A stretch of 64,000 bases of DNA, from positions 98,674-162,673 of the forward strand of contig JAHALF010000004.1 in the NCBI GenBank assembly GCA_018371275.1, written 5' to 3'. Shown one piece after another: positions 34,410 through 44,400 of this stretch. The notes below the pieces were generated by a model. It saw only the letters and a list, made by a program, of their open reading frames with translations. It did not search any database and had not been told where the DNA came from. Within the stretch, counting starts at the first letter, position 1. The number at the start of each line of letters is the position of its first letter. The stretch comes from Clostridiales bacterium. GTDB lineage: Bacteria > Bacillota > Clostridia > Lachnospirales > CAG-274. Position numbers and translations under genes: made by a program.

Positions 34410-34754
34410 TCAATAAAAAGCATTTTGTATATGCGTAATATTATTACCTAAAATTTCTATAACATCAAAACAAAAATCAACATTATTTAGATTATTTTCT
34501 TCTATATAATATAGAGCAGTATTTTTTATTTTTTCCTGTTTTTTTAAAGAAACTGCTTCTCTAGGATAACCTTTATTAACATTTTTTCTATATTTAACTT
34601 CTATAAAAAATATATATGTATCTTTTTTTGCTATAATATCTATTTCACCTGTTTGCTTTTGATAATTTTTATTTATAATAGAATAACCGTTATTTATTAA
34701 AAAATCAATAGCCATAATTTCAGCAATATTGCCTTTTTTTCTATTATTTTGCAT
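34410..34754 (-). CDS. yraN: UPF0102 nuclease-fold protein YraN
   Basis: A 114-aa restriction-endonuclease-like fold protein. GNIAEIMAIDFLINNGY, then NYQKQTGEIDIIAKKD and FIEVKYRKN show the expected E...D...ExK catalytic pattern. The family's cellular role is unclear. It overlaps the flhB-like gene by 11 bp and is conserved next to rnhB. Confidence 0.94.
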   Translation of the reverse strand: MQNNRKKGNIAEIMAIDFLINNGYSIINKNYQKQTGEIDIIAKKDTYIFFIEVKYRKNVNKGYPREAVSLKKQEKIKNTALYYIEENNLNNVDFCFDVIEILGNNITHIQNAFY

Positions 34755-35037
34755 TTTTTCTATATTCTTCTTTTTTATCTAAATTTCCTATAAATAACAA
34801 TACTTGGGCTACTACTTCATAAAGATAAGGTGGTATATTAAGACCTAAATCTATTTTTTCTAGCTCTTCTACTAATGACTTATCCTCATATATAGTTACA
34901 TTAGAATCTTTTGCATTTTCTAATATTTTTTCTGCTAAATAGCCCTGACCTTTTGCAACAACTTTAGGTGCTGTCATTTGTGGATTATATTTTAGTGCTA
35001 CAGCTTTTTTATCTTTAATATTTTTTTCATTTTTCAT
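34744..35037 (-). CDS. FlhB C-terminal-domain-like protein (EscU/YscU-type)
   Basis: A 97-aa protein equal to only the cytoplasmic C-terminal domain of FlhB: ALKYNPQMTAPKVVAKGQGYLA, then NVTIYEDKSLVEELEKIDLGLNIPPYLYEVVAQVL. The self-cleavage motif NPTH of true FlhB is replaced by NPQM, so autocleavage is not expected. Such standalone FlhB-like (YlqH/FlhX) proteins occur beside rnhB and yraN in Firmicutes and can partly substitute for FlhB-CC in flagellar export. No other flagellar gene is present here. Confidence 0.88.
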   Translation of the reverse strand: MKNEKNIKDKKAVALKYNPQMTAPKVVAKGQGYLAEKILENAKDSNVTIYEDKSLVEELEKIDLGLNIPPYLYEVVAQVLLFIGNLDKKEEYRKNAK

Positions 35038-35070
35038 AAAATCATTCCTTTTTAATGGTATATAGCAAAT

Positions 35071-35832
35071 TTATATATATTTTTTTATAAATGTTTTTCT
35101 ATGTATAGGACAAGAACCATATTTTTTTAAGGCATCTATATGTTCTTTAGTGCCGTAGCCTTTATTAATATCAAATTTGTATTGTGGATAAATTTTGCTC
35201 ATTTTTTGCATATATTCATCTCTAGTAACTTTTGCAATAATGCTAGCTGATGCAACAGTTATACTTTTTTCATCTGCTTTATCCATTGATATGTGTGGAA
35301 TATTTATATTAAGTTTAACAGAATCTAAAATTATATAATCAGGTTTATTAACTAAACTATATATATTTTTAAGCATAGATTTTTTTGTAGCTTCTAAAAT
35401 ATTAATATTATCTATTACATTATTATCTTCCATATTTATAGATATTTCTATTGCATTTTCTTTTATTTTAAAAAATAACTCTTTTCTTTTTTGTGGAGTT
35501 AATTTTTTAGAATCATTTATTTCTAAAATATTAAAGTCCTCTGGTAAAATAACACAAGCTGTTACTACTGGACCTGCAAAAGGTCCACGGCCTACTTCAT
35601 CTATACCAGCTATTAGTTTTTTCCCTTGTAGATAAGCTTGTTTTTCATATGTTTTCATATTTTCAATTCTTAATATTTCTTTATTATATTTTATTAATTT
35701 ATTTTTATAAGAATTAATTATATTTTCTACACCTTTTCTATTATCATTTTTATATGTTTCTATTAATTTAGAAATATTAGTTATTTTTGTATTTTCAAAT
35801 TCTTCTTTTATTTGTTTTATACTTTTAATCAT
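35071..35832 (-). CDS. rnhB: Ribonuclease HII
   Basis: Removes ribonucleotides from DNA; 253 aa from the ATG at 35832, which has AGAAGG seven bases upstream and gives MIKSIKQIKEEFENT, the usual Firmicutes N-terminal extension (length near that of Bacillus RnhB). The frame is open to 35931 but that part is not family-like. Catalytic residues lie in GIDEVGRGPFAGP (Asp-Glu, about 76-88), with the later Asp in ILDSVKLN. It ends with the conserved GYGTKEHIDALKKYG and HRKTF. Confidence 0.95.
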   Translation of the reverse strand: MIKSIKQIKEEFENTKITNISKLIETYKNDNRKGVENIINSYKNKLIKYNKEILRIENMKTYEKQAYLQGKKLIAGIDEVGRGPFAGPVVTACVILPEDFNILEINDSKKLTPQKRKELFFKIKENAIEISINMEDNNVIDNINILEATKKSMLKNIYSLVNKPDYIILDSVKLNINIPHISMDKADEKSITVASASIIAKVTRDEYMQKMSKIYPQYKFDINKGYGTKEHIDALKKYGSCPIHRKTFIKKYI

Positions 35833-35901
35833 AGGGTTACCTTCTAAAATATTATGTTTTACAATATTATACAATAAAAGTTTTATATAATCAATAATAC
35901 C

Positions 35902-35937
35902 ATATAAAAAGGTTGATTTTTTATAAATCAACCTTTT
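35902..35937 (-). terminator. Intrinsic terminator of the DUF4358 lipoprotein gene
   Basis: A 13-bp perfect stem (35907-35919 with 35925-35937) has its minus-strand 3' arm ending in CCTTTTTATAT. It lies 7 bp past the lipoprotein stop and separates it from rnhB. Confidence 0.88.
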
Positions 35938-35943
35938 AAATAG

Positions 35944-36399
35944 TTATTTAAAGCAATTATCAAATATTTTTTCTATCTTTTTGGCATCATTAGATATAGC
36001 CATTATAACATAAATATCTTTTGTTTTAAATATATGTTTTTCTATTTTTTTCATTTCTTTATCATTATCTTTCCACGAATCTGATATACCTACTATTTCA
36101 GAAGATAAAGCTCTTTCTATACTTTCTATAGTATCTTTAGATGATGCTTTAACAATAATTATTTTATCACTTTTATCTTCATCTTTAGTGTAATAAACAA
36201 CACCATTTTCAATATTTTTAGGTGATATTCCGTATCTTTCTGCTACACTTTGTTCTTTTAAATTTTCTTGCACAGCATTATCAAAAGTTACTTCTTTATT
36301 TATAACACTTAAAATATATTCACTAGATAAATTAGGTAATGTATCATTAGAACAAGCTGTTAATAATAATATAAAAATTAGCAATAATAATCTTTTCAT
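35944..36399 (-). CDS. DUF4358 domain lipoprotein
   Basis: A 151-aa lipoprotein with signal peptide and lipobox LLTAC (Cys16). The mature part has the DUF4358 pattern: AERYGISPKNIENGVVYY, a DKIIIVKASS strand, and a C-terminal YVIMAISNDAKKIEKIF. The family is common in spore-forming Clostridia and its function is unknown. It is monocistronic, with its own terminator. Confidence 0.85.
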   Translation of the reverse strand: MKRLLLLIFILLLTACSNDTLPNLSSEYILSVINKEVTFDNAVQENLKEQSVAERYGISPKNIENGVVYYTKDEDKSDKIIIVKASSKDTIESIERALSSEIVGISDSWKDNDKEMKKIEKHIFKTKDIYVIMAISNDAKKIEKIFDNCFK

Positions 36400-36465
36400 A
36401 AAACACCTCTTATAATAATATTAATAATACTATTATTTGCTTTATAAAAAAATATATACTAAATT

Positions 36466-37359
36466 TTAAAAAACATTATCTTGATTAAATTCTTTACATA
36501 GATTTATAAAATAATTTATTTCTTCATTTAAAAATTTATTTTTATGATATATAAGGCACAAATCCCTATATAGATTTTCCATTCCTTCAACTTCTATGGC
36601 TTTTAATTCATTTCTTTCTATTTCATCTTTTACAGCCATTATAGATAAAACAGAAAAACCTTGTCCTTTTTTTAAGGCATTTTTAATAGTTTCTACACTT
36701 GTACAGTTCCATTTACAATATACTTTTATATTATTTTGATTTAAAAATTTTTGAAATTGACTTCTTTCTTTACTTCCATCTTCTCTTGCTATCATTGATT
36801 TACCACATAAATCTTTTAAATTAATATTTTCTTTTTTTGCAAGCTCATAGCTTGTACTACACACAATAACCAGCCTATCTTTTAATAAAGGTACTTTTAT
36901 AATATCTGTATTCTGGGTTTCGCCTTCAACAATACCTATATCAATTTCATTAGTAAGTATTTTTTCTTCTATTTTCTTTGTGTTATCTACAGTTATTTTA
37001 AAATCTATATTATTATATTTTTTTTCAAATTTTTCCATAATATTAGGTAAGATATATGTTCCAAAGGTTAAGCTACCACCAATTCTTATATAAATATTAC
37101 TATGTTTATTTTTAAATTCTTTTTCCATACTATCAAATGTACCTACTATATATCTTGAGTATTTTAATAAATTCTCTCCATCTTTAGTAAGATATAATCT
37201 TTGTGATAGTCTTTCAAAAAGCATTATATTATAATATTCTTCTATTTCTCTAATAGCTTGACTAACAGAAGGTTGAGATATAAAAAGTTTTTTAGCTGCG
37301 TTACTCATTGTTTTATTATCTACAACGGAAATAAATATTTTAAGGTGTCTTATCGTCAT
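36466..37359 (-). CDS. LysR-family transcriptional regulator
   Basis: A 297-aa LTTR. The N-terminal winged helix-turn-helix is LKIFISVVDNKTMSNAAKKLFISQPSVSQAIREIE (key: A-A-x3-x-S-Q-P-S-V-S-x-x-I), and the C-terminal effector domain runs from about 90. The closest recognisable type is the CysL/YwfK-like group, but the effector is unknown. An inverted repeat TATAAC-N6-GTTATA (37394-37411) with a further half-site AGTTATAA (37423-37430) lies upstream and may be its own operator. No obvious divergent target except the SASP gene. Confidence 0.9.
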   Translation of the reverse strand: MTIRHLKIFISVVDNKTMSNAAKKLFISQPSVSQAIREIEEYYNIMLFERLSQRLYLTKDGENLLKYSRYIVGTFDSMEKEFKNKHSNIYIRIGGSLTFGTYILPNIMEKFEKKYNNIDFKITVDNTKKIEEKILTNEIDIGIVEGETQNTDIIKVPLLKDRLVIVCSTSYELAKKENINLKDLCGKSMIAREDGSKERSQFQKFLNQNNIKVYCKWNCTSVETIKNALKKGQGFSVLSIMAVKDEIERNELKAIEVEGMENLYRDLCLIYHKNKFLNEEINYFINLCKEFNQDNVF

Positions 37360-37536
37360 TTTATAATCACTCCTAAATTTTAGCTATATAGATTATAACT
37401 AATTTGTTATATATATGTCAATAGTTATAAATTTTAAATACATAAATTGCCAGTTTATTTTTTACCTTTTAGAGCATTATATATATTGTAGCAAACAAAA
37501 ATGCTAATAAATATAATTATTTAGGAGGAAAATTTT

Positions 37537-37764
37537 ATGTCAACAAATAAATCTTCAAACAAAATTAACGTTCCAGAAGCAAGAGCTGCTTTAGAACAAT
37601 TCAAATATGAGGTAGCAAATGAAATTGGTGTACCTTTAAAACAAGGTTATAATGGTGATTTAACATCTGCTCAAAATGGTTATGTTGGTGGATATATGGT
37701 TAAAAAAATGATTGAAGCTCAAGAAAGACAAATGGCTGGTAAAACTACACCAAATAACTATTAA
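37537..37764 (+). CDS. Alpha/beta-type small acid-soluble spore protein
   Basis: DNA-binding SASP of 75 aa that coats the spore chromosome. VPEARAALEQFKYEVANEIGVPL contains the GPR protease site (cleavage after the Glu in NEIGV), and GYNGDLTSAQNGYVGGYMVKKMIEAQ is the second conserved helix region. Strong GGAGGA ribosome-binding site. A CATTATA element (37475-37481) could be the -10 box of a forespore (sigma-G) promoter, but the -35 is weak. Monocistronic, with a downstream terminator. Confidence 0.97.
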   Translation: MSTNKSSNKINVPEARAALEQFKYEVANEIGVPLKQGYNGDLTSAQNGYVGGYMVKKMIEAQERQMAGKTTPNNY

Positions 37765-37882
37765 ATATAAATAGTAAACTATTATATTTAATTATATTAT
37801 AAATCTAGCTATAAATTTTATATTATAGTTAACTTTATTCTATAATATATTAATAAAAATTGTAGGTAGATTTATATATTAG

Positions 37883-37910
37883 AAAAGAGAGGATAACCTC
37901 TCTTTTTATA
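37883..37910 (+). terminator. Intrinsic terminator downstream of the SASP gene
   Basis: AAAAGAGAGG (37883-37892) pairs with CCTCTCTTTT (37897-37906) with a 4-nt loop and a T-run. It lies 120 bp after the SASP stop. Confidence 0.85.
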
Positions 37911-38041
37911 TTTATTAGTAAATAATAAAACAATATATACATTTACAAAATAAAAAAATCTTTATATAATAAAATTATATAAAAACTTAAATATTTACTT
38001 ATAAATCAAGCCTAAATATATAATAGAAAGGATTTTATAGT

Positions 38042-39238
38042 ATGAGTAAATTTAACATACATAATATAGATTTAAAATACCTTAATTTTAAAATAAAAGA
38101 ATTTAAAAGCAAAGGTTATACATATTATAGGATACAAAAACAATTTGATAAAAATAATAAAGTCAATATTACTGGAAAAACTAAGGAAGAGGTAAAAGAA
38201 AAGTATTTTAATAAATTGGAACAATTTTTAAATAAAGATATGGCAAATTTAAATGTTAAGAATATGACATTTTCAAATTTTATAAAATATTATTTATTTG
38301 ATATTGTTTTACCAAGTAACTCTATTAAACAAAAAACTTTTTCAAGTTATGAAACAATATATAGAGTTCATATAAAAAATAGTATAATAGCTAATATAAA
38401 GCTTATTGAATTAAAAAAAGAACATTTACAAAAATATTTTAATAATCTAATAAAAACTAATCTTAAAATTTCCACTATAAAACAAATAAAGATTTTTATA
38501 AGTACTGTATTAAATTATGCTGTTGAAGAAGACTATATATTAAAAAATTATAGTATATCCATTAAATTACCTAAAAATGATAAAATTAAAGCAAACAAAT
38601 ACCTTACAGATGAAGAAATAAACCTTATATTTGAAAATTGTAAAGATAAAAGACTATTATTAATAATTAAGATAGCCCTTTCAACAGGTATGAGAATAAA
38701 TGAAATACTTGCTTTAACAGAAAATGATTTTAATTTTGATAATTGTTCTATTAATGTTAATAAAACATTATCATATTCTAAGCAGTTTGAAGATGAAAAT
38801 ATTTATAATAATAAAAATATTATAACAACTCCTAAATCTGTTAGTAGTATAAGAATAGTATATTTTAACCCTAATATATGTAAAGATATAAAAAGTTATA
38901 TTAATACTGAAAAACAACGTTATTTAAAATTCGGTAAAAAATATACAAGTGATAGCAGTATATTTACCAATATAAACTTTGAAAAATTTTATTCTTGTAA
39001 CTTAATACATAAGATAAATAAAATTTTTTATATATGTAATATAGATGCAACGGGATTTCATATATTTAGACATACAAGTGGTAGTAAACTTTATGAGGCA
39101 AATGTTAATATAAAAACTATATCCGAACAACTTGGTCATTCTAATACAAATATAACATCTAATATATATATACATTTAGATGAAGAAAATAAAAAAGATG
39201 CTATTAAGCATTTAGATAAATATTTTAGCAATGTATAA
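38042..39238 (+). CDS. Tyrosine recombinase / phage-type integrase, solitary
   Basis: Integrase of 398 aa. An N-terminal arm-binding domain (about 1-60, with YYRIQKQF and GKTKEEV, AP2-like) precedes a SAM-like core-binding domain (about 70-165) and the catalytic domain (about 180-390). Catalytic residues are visible: Arg in STGMRINEI, H-x-x-R in FHIFRHTSG, His/Trp position in LGHSN, and the Tyr in NIYIHLDEE. It looks intact. No excisionase, repressor or cargo gene and no tRNA accompany it, so it is either the last remnant of an integrated element or a standalone recombinase. Confidence 0.93.
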   Translation: MSKFNIHNIDLKYLNFKIKEFKSKGYTYYRIQKQFDKNNKVNITGKTKEEVKEKYFNKLEQFLNKDMANLNVKNMTFSNFIKYYLFDIVLPSNSIKQKTFSSYETIYRVHIKNSIIANIKLIELKKEHLQKYFNNLIKTNLKISTIKQIKIFISTVLNYAVEEDYILKNYSISIKLPKNDKIKANKYLTDEEINLIFENCKDKRLLLIIKIALSTGMRINEILALTENDFNFDNCSINVNKTLSYSKQFEDENIYNNKNIITTPKSVSSIRIVYFNPNICKDIKSYINTEKQRYLKFGKKYTSDSSIFTNINFEKFYSCNLIHKINKIFYICNIDATGFHIFRHTSGSKLYEANVNIKTISEQLGHSNTNITSNIYIHLDEENKKDAIKHLDKYFSNV

Positions 39239-39477
39239 TATACAAAAAATAAGAATAAATATTAATAAATGTTAATTTTTTGATTTATATAAGTAGTAAA
39301 AAAGTTAGTAAAAATTAATTTATATTAATGTATAATACCTATATTTATCATATTTTGTAATAAAATCATAAACTATATATAGTAATTTATTATTTTATTT
39401 AATCTTGTTTTATATCTAGTAATTTGCTATACTTAAATAATATATAATGCTTATGCTTATTATAGAAAGGAATTATT

Positions 39478-40383
39478 ATGTGTTTAAATTTTAAAACTAT
39501 ATCTGAAAATGATATAGAAACAATATCATATTATTTTAAATTAAGAAGTAACAAAACTTGTGATAGCGTTTTTTTAGATGTTTATTTATGGAAAGATTTT
39601 TACAATGTTAAATTTGCAATTTGGGAAGATAAAGCTTTACTTATAACTATGATTATAGACGGAGAAAATTATTGTGCCCTCCCCTTTTGTAAAGAAGAAT
39701 ATTTAAAAGATGCTTTTAATATTTTAATAGATTATTTTAACAATAAACTAAACAAAAAATTAAAAATATATTTGGCAGATGAAGAAGGATTAAAATCGTT
39801 AAATTTAGATAAAAATTTATTTGATATATCGGAAATTGATGATGCTAAAGATTACTTATATTTAGCAGAATCTTTAAAAAATCTTTCTGGTAAAAAATTA
39901 AGAAAGAAAAAAAATCATATAAATGCCTTTTTAAGAGAAAATGAAGGAAACTTTTATTATAAAAACCTTTGTTGTCAAAATAGTGATATTATATTAGAGT
40001 TTTTAGAAAGATGGCGAGATAATAAAAGTAATAACCAAGAGGAACATTTAGATGGTGAGTTACAAGGAATTAATGATATTTTAAAAAATTGTAGTGCTTT
40101 AAATGTAACAATGGCTGGAATTTTTGTATATGATAAATTAGAAGCATTTTCTGTTGGTAGTTATAATGAACTTGAAAAAATGGCTATTATACACATAGAA
40201 AAAGCAAATCCTAACATTAGAGGCTTATATCCTTATATAAATCAACAATTTATAATAAATGCTTTTCCAGATGCTTATCTTGTAAATAGAGAAGATGATT
40301 TAGGATTAGAGGGACTTAGAAAGGCAAAATTGTCTTATGATCCTATGGGATATGCTAGAAAATATAGAGTTGTACAATTATAA
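39478..40383 (+). CDS. DUF2156 (phosphatidylglycerol lysyltransferase C-domain-like) protein
   Basis: A 301-aa protein with the double-GNAT fold of DUF2156/LPG_synthase_C. It shows NKTCDSVFLDVYLWKDFYN near the N-terminus, LSGKKLRKKKNHINAFLRE in the middle and EKANPNIRGLYPYINQQFI, then REDDLGLEGLRKAKLSY at the end. There is no MprF-like membrane domain, so it is a free-standing cytosolic transferase; such proteins may use aminoacyl-tRNA, but the substrate is unknown. It forms a pair with the next GNAT gene (12-bp gap). Confidence 0.88.
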   Translation: MCLNFKTISENDIETISYYFKLRSNKTCDSVFLDVYLWKDFYNVKFAIWEDKALLITMIIDGENYCALPFCKEEYLKDAFNILIDYFNNKLNKKLKIYLADEEGLKSLNLDKNLFDISEIDDAKDYLYLAESLKNLSGKKLRKKKNHINAFLRENEGNFYYKNLCCQNSDIILEFLERWRDNKSNNQEEHLDGELQGINDILKNCSALNVTMAGIFVYDKLEAFSVGSYNELEKMAIIHIEKANPNIRGLYPYINQQFIINAFPDAYLVNREDDLGLEGLRKAKLSYDPMGYARKYRVVQL

Positions 40384-40395
40384 GGTGGTGATATT

Positions 40396-41418
40396 TTGAT
40401 TAAGTATTTAGCAAATGATGAAAAAAATATTACAAGACCAATATGGGAAAATATATTTGAAGAAGATAGTGAAAGTTTTTTAAATTATTATTATACTTAC
40501 AAAAATGTTGATAACAAAATACTATGTAAATTTGTAGATAATTATATATCTTCTATGTTACATCTAAATCCATATAATATGTATATTAATAATAAAGAAT
40601 ATTTGTCTTATTATATTGTTGCTGTTGCTACACTTCCAGAATATAGAAAAAAAGGTCATATGTCAGAGCTTTTATATAAATCTATAAATGATATGTATAA
40701 AGAAAACATACCTTTTGCTTTTTTAAGACCTGCAAAAAAAGAAATATATTTGCCTTTTGATTTTGAATATATATATAATCATATATATTTAGAATTTAAA
40801 GATAACAGTTTTAAAGAATTAGAACTATGTGAAGAAGATTACTGTGAAATAGCAGATTATACAAACAGCTTTTTAGAAAAAAAATATAATGTTTTTTGCA
40901 AAAGAGATTATAATTATATTAAAATTTTACATGAAGAAGTTAAGAGTGAAAATGGTAATATAATTAAGCTTTTTGACAAAGATAAATTTATAGGATACTA
41001 TATTTATTGGGGTCTAAAAGAAAAAATAGTAAGAGCAATATTTGTAGATGATAAATATACTAAAGTAAAAGAGACTAAACCTTTAGTTATGGCTAGAATT
41101 ATAAACTTATATGAGTTTTTTAAAAACTTTTCTTTAAAAGATAAAGAAAATGAAATTTGTATATATTTGAATATAAAAGATAGTATAATTAATGAAAATA
41201 ATGGATTATTTAAACTTAATATAAGTGATAATGGTTCTTATATAGAAAAAGTATTAAAACCTTTTGATGAAAATATTTTAGAAATAAATATTCAAGATTT
41301 ATTAAGTGTTTTCTTTGGATATAAAGATCTTTCTTTATTTACAAAAAATGACTATATATTAAAAAACTTTTCTAAAATAAATCTTTTGAATAAAGTTTTT
41401 ATAGATGAAGAAGTTTAA
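40396..41418 (+). CDS. GNAT-family acetyltransferase (Eis-like layout)
   Basis: A 340-aa protein with an N-terminal GNAT domain; the acetyl-CoA-binding stretch is VATLPEYRKKGHMSELL (about residues 75-92), followed by FAFLRPAKKEIYLPFDFEYIY. A second, less conserved GNAT-like half and a C-terminal region follow, the general plan of Eis-type acetyltransferases. The start is TTG at 40396 behind GGTGG. Substrate unknown. It is cotranscribed with the DUF2156 gene and ends at a terminator ahead of dnaE. Confidence 0.85.
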   Translation: MIKYLANDEKNITRPIWENIFEEDSESFLNYYYTYKNVDNKILCKFVDNYISSMLHLNPYNMYINNKEYLSYYIVAVATLPEYRKKGHMSELLYKSINDMYKENIPFAFLRPAKKEIYLPFDFEYIYNHIYLEFKDNSFKELELCEEDYCEIADYTNSFLEKKYNVFCKRDYNYIKILHEEVKSENGNIIKLFDKDKFIGYYIYWGLKEKIVRAIFVDDKYTKVKETKPLVMARIINLYEFFKNFSLKDKENEICIYLNIKDSIINENNGLFKLNISDNGSYIEKVLKPFDENILEINIQDLLSVFFGYKDLSLFTKNDYILKNFSKINLLNKVFIDEEV

Positions 41419-41423
41419 AAGAA

Positions 41424-41460
41424 CTATGCCTTTGATTTTAAAAATCTTAGGCATTTTCTA
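41424..41460 (+). terminator. Intrinsic terminator upstream of dnaE
   Basis: ATGCCTTTGATTTT pairs with AAAATCTTAGGCAT (two internal mismatches) and is followed by TTTTC. It starts a few bases past the GNAT gene stop. Confidence 0.7.
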
Positions 41461-41487
41461 TAAACATTATTAGAAACGAGGTGTTTT

Positions 41488-44400
41488 ATGGATAAAGTAA
41501 ATTTTACTCACTTACACGTACATACAGAATATAGCTTACTTGACGGTTCTTCTAAAATAAAAGAATTAGTTAGAGAGGTAAAAGAACTTGGAATGGATTC
41601 TATTGCCATTACTGACCATGGTGTTATGTATGGCGCTATAGATTTTTATAAAGAAGCTTTAAAAGTTGGAATTAAGCCTATTATGGGTTGTGAGGTATAT
41701 GTTGCATCTGGTTCTCGCTTTGATAAATCATACTCAAAACAAAATACATATTATCATTTAGTTTTATTAGCTGAAAATAATGAAGGATATAAAAATCTTA
41801 TAAAACTTGTATCGTTTGGTTTTACAGAAGGATTTTATTATAAACCTAGAATAGACCTTGAAATATTAAAAAAATATAGCAAAGGTATTATTGGACTTAG
41901 TGCTTGTATGGGTGGTGCTGTTGCTAGAAGTATTTTAACACACTCTTATGAAAAAGCAAAAGAATTTGCACTTATATATAATGATATTTTTGGACAAGGT
42001 AATTTTTTCTTAGAATTACAAGACCATGGTATAGAAAATCAAGTTATTGTTAATGAAAATTTAATAAAATTAAGTAAAGAAACAGGAATACCTCTTGTTT
42101 GTACTAATGATATACATTATATAAAAGCAGAAGATGCAGAGCCACATGACATATTATTATGTATACAAACAGGAAAAACTGTGGAAGATGAAAATCGTAT
42201 GCGTTATTTAGGTGGACAATATTATTTAAAGTCACCAGAGCAAATGTTACAGTTATTTCCACATATTCCAGAGGCTTTAGAAAATAGTTATAAAATAGCA
42301 AAAAGATGTAACGTTTCTTTTGAATTTAATAAATATAAATTACCTATATTTGATGTGCCTAATAATAAAGATGCCTTTTCCTATTTAAAGGAACTTTGTG
42401 AAGAAGGCTTAAAAGAAAGATATGATAATATAACAGATTATTTAATAAAAAGACTAGATTATGAACTTAGTACAATAAAGCAAATGGGATTTGTAGATTA
42501 TTTTTTAATAGTTTGGGATTTTATAAAATATGCTAGAGATAATGATATAATGGTAGGACCTGGGCGTGGCTCAGCTGCTGGTAGCTTAGCATCTTATTGT
42601 TTAAAAATAACAGATATAGACCCAATAGAATACAACCTTATTTTTGAGCGTTTTTTAAATCCAGAAAGAATTAGTATGCCTGATATAGACATAGATTTTT
42701 GTTATGAAAAACGTCAAGATGTTATAAATTATGTTATAGAAAAATATGGTGCAGATCACGTTTCTCAAATTATAACTTTTGGTACAATGGCTGCAAGAAA
42801 CGCTATAAGAGATGTTGGGCGTGCCTTAAATATACCTTATGCAGATGTAGATAGAATAGCAAAAATGATACCTATGGAGCTTAAAATAACTATATCTAAA
42901 GCTTTATCACAAAATCCAGAACTTTTAGAAGAATATAATAATAACCCTCAAATTAAGCACCTTATAGATATGTCATTAAAACTTGAGGGACTTCCTAGAC
43001 ATTCTTCTACACATGCAGCTGGTGTTGTTATATGTGATAAATCTGTTATAGAATATGTTCCCCTTAACACAAATGACGGTGTTATAACTACACAATTTCC
43101 TATGACAACATTAGAAGAATTAGGTCTTTTAAAAATGGACTTTTTAGGACTTAGAACACTAACCGTTATACAAAATACTTTTAATGAAATAAATCGTATA
43201 CATAATTTAAACATTAGTGAGAAAAATATAGATTATAAAGATAGTAAAATATATGAGCTTATATCTACTGGAAATACAGATGGTATATTTCAGTTAGAAA
43301 GTGCTGGTATGAAACAATTTATGAAAGATTTAAAACCAGAATCTATTGAAGATATAATAGCTGGTGTATCTCTTTATAGACCAGGACCTATGGATTTTAT
43401 ACCAAAATATGTAAAGGGTAAAAATACTAAATCAGAAATTAAATATACTCACCCGCTTTTAGAACCGATACTAAAAACTACATATGGTTGTATAGTTTAT
43501 CAAGAGCAAGTTATGCAGATAGTACAAGAACTTGCTGGGTATACACTTGGACGAAGTGACCTTTTAAGACGTGCTATGGGTAAAAAGAAAACTGATGAAA
43601 TGGAGCTTGAGCGTAAAAACTTTATATATGGTATAGAGGGAGAAGTTGATGGTTGTATAAAAAGAGGAATAGATGAAAAAGTTGCAAATCAAATTTTTAA
43701 TGAAATGCAAGATTTTGCTAAATATGCTTTTAATAAATCTCACGCAGCAGCATATGCTGTTATAGCTTGTCAAACGGCTTGGCTAAAAACTTACTATCCT
43801 GTTGAATTTATGGCTGCATTATTAACAAGTGTTTCAGATAATGCTACAAAAATATCTGAATATATTGCAGATATAAAAAGAATGAATATTGAACTTTTGC
43901 CCCCAGATATAAACGAGGGATTTGATAGATTTAGCGTATCTAATGGTAAAATTAGATTTAATTTATCAGCTATAAAAAATGTTGGTAAAAATTTTATACA
44001 AAGTTTAGTTATTGAAAGAGAAAAAAATGGTAAATTTTCATCTTTAAAGGAATTTATAAAAAGATTAGATAATGAACTTAATTCTAGAGCTTTAGAATGT
44101 TTAATAAAAGCTGGTGCATTAGATTCTTTAGGAGGTAAACGTTCTCAATATCTATCAGTTTATAAAAAATATTATGATAGTATTAGTCAATTAAAAAAGA
44201 AAACTATGGAAGGACAATTAGACCTTTTCTCATCTAATACAAGTAATAATAAAGATGTTGTAGAAAAAGATGAATTGCCTAACATACCAGAACTTACAAA
44301 AAAAGAAATTTTAAACTTAGAAAAAGAAATTTTAGGTATATATGTAAGCGGACATCCCTTAGATGAATTTAGTGAATCTTTAAAAAAATTTACTAGCAAC

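Noticed and set aside
35833..35931. Longer rnhB starting at 35931
   Set aside because: The extra residues are not family-like, and the ATG at 35832 has a well-placed AGAAGG and the normal N-terminus.
39239..39477. Possible attachment-site repeats flanking the integrase
   Set aside because: I found no convincing direct repeat shared between the left and right flanks by eye; the AT-rich matches are of a length expected by chance.
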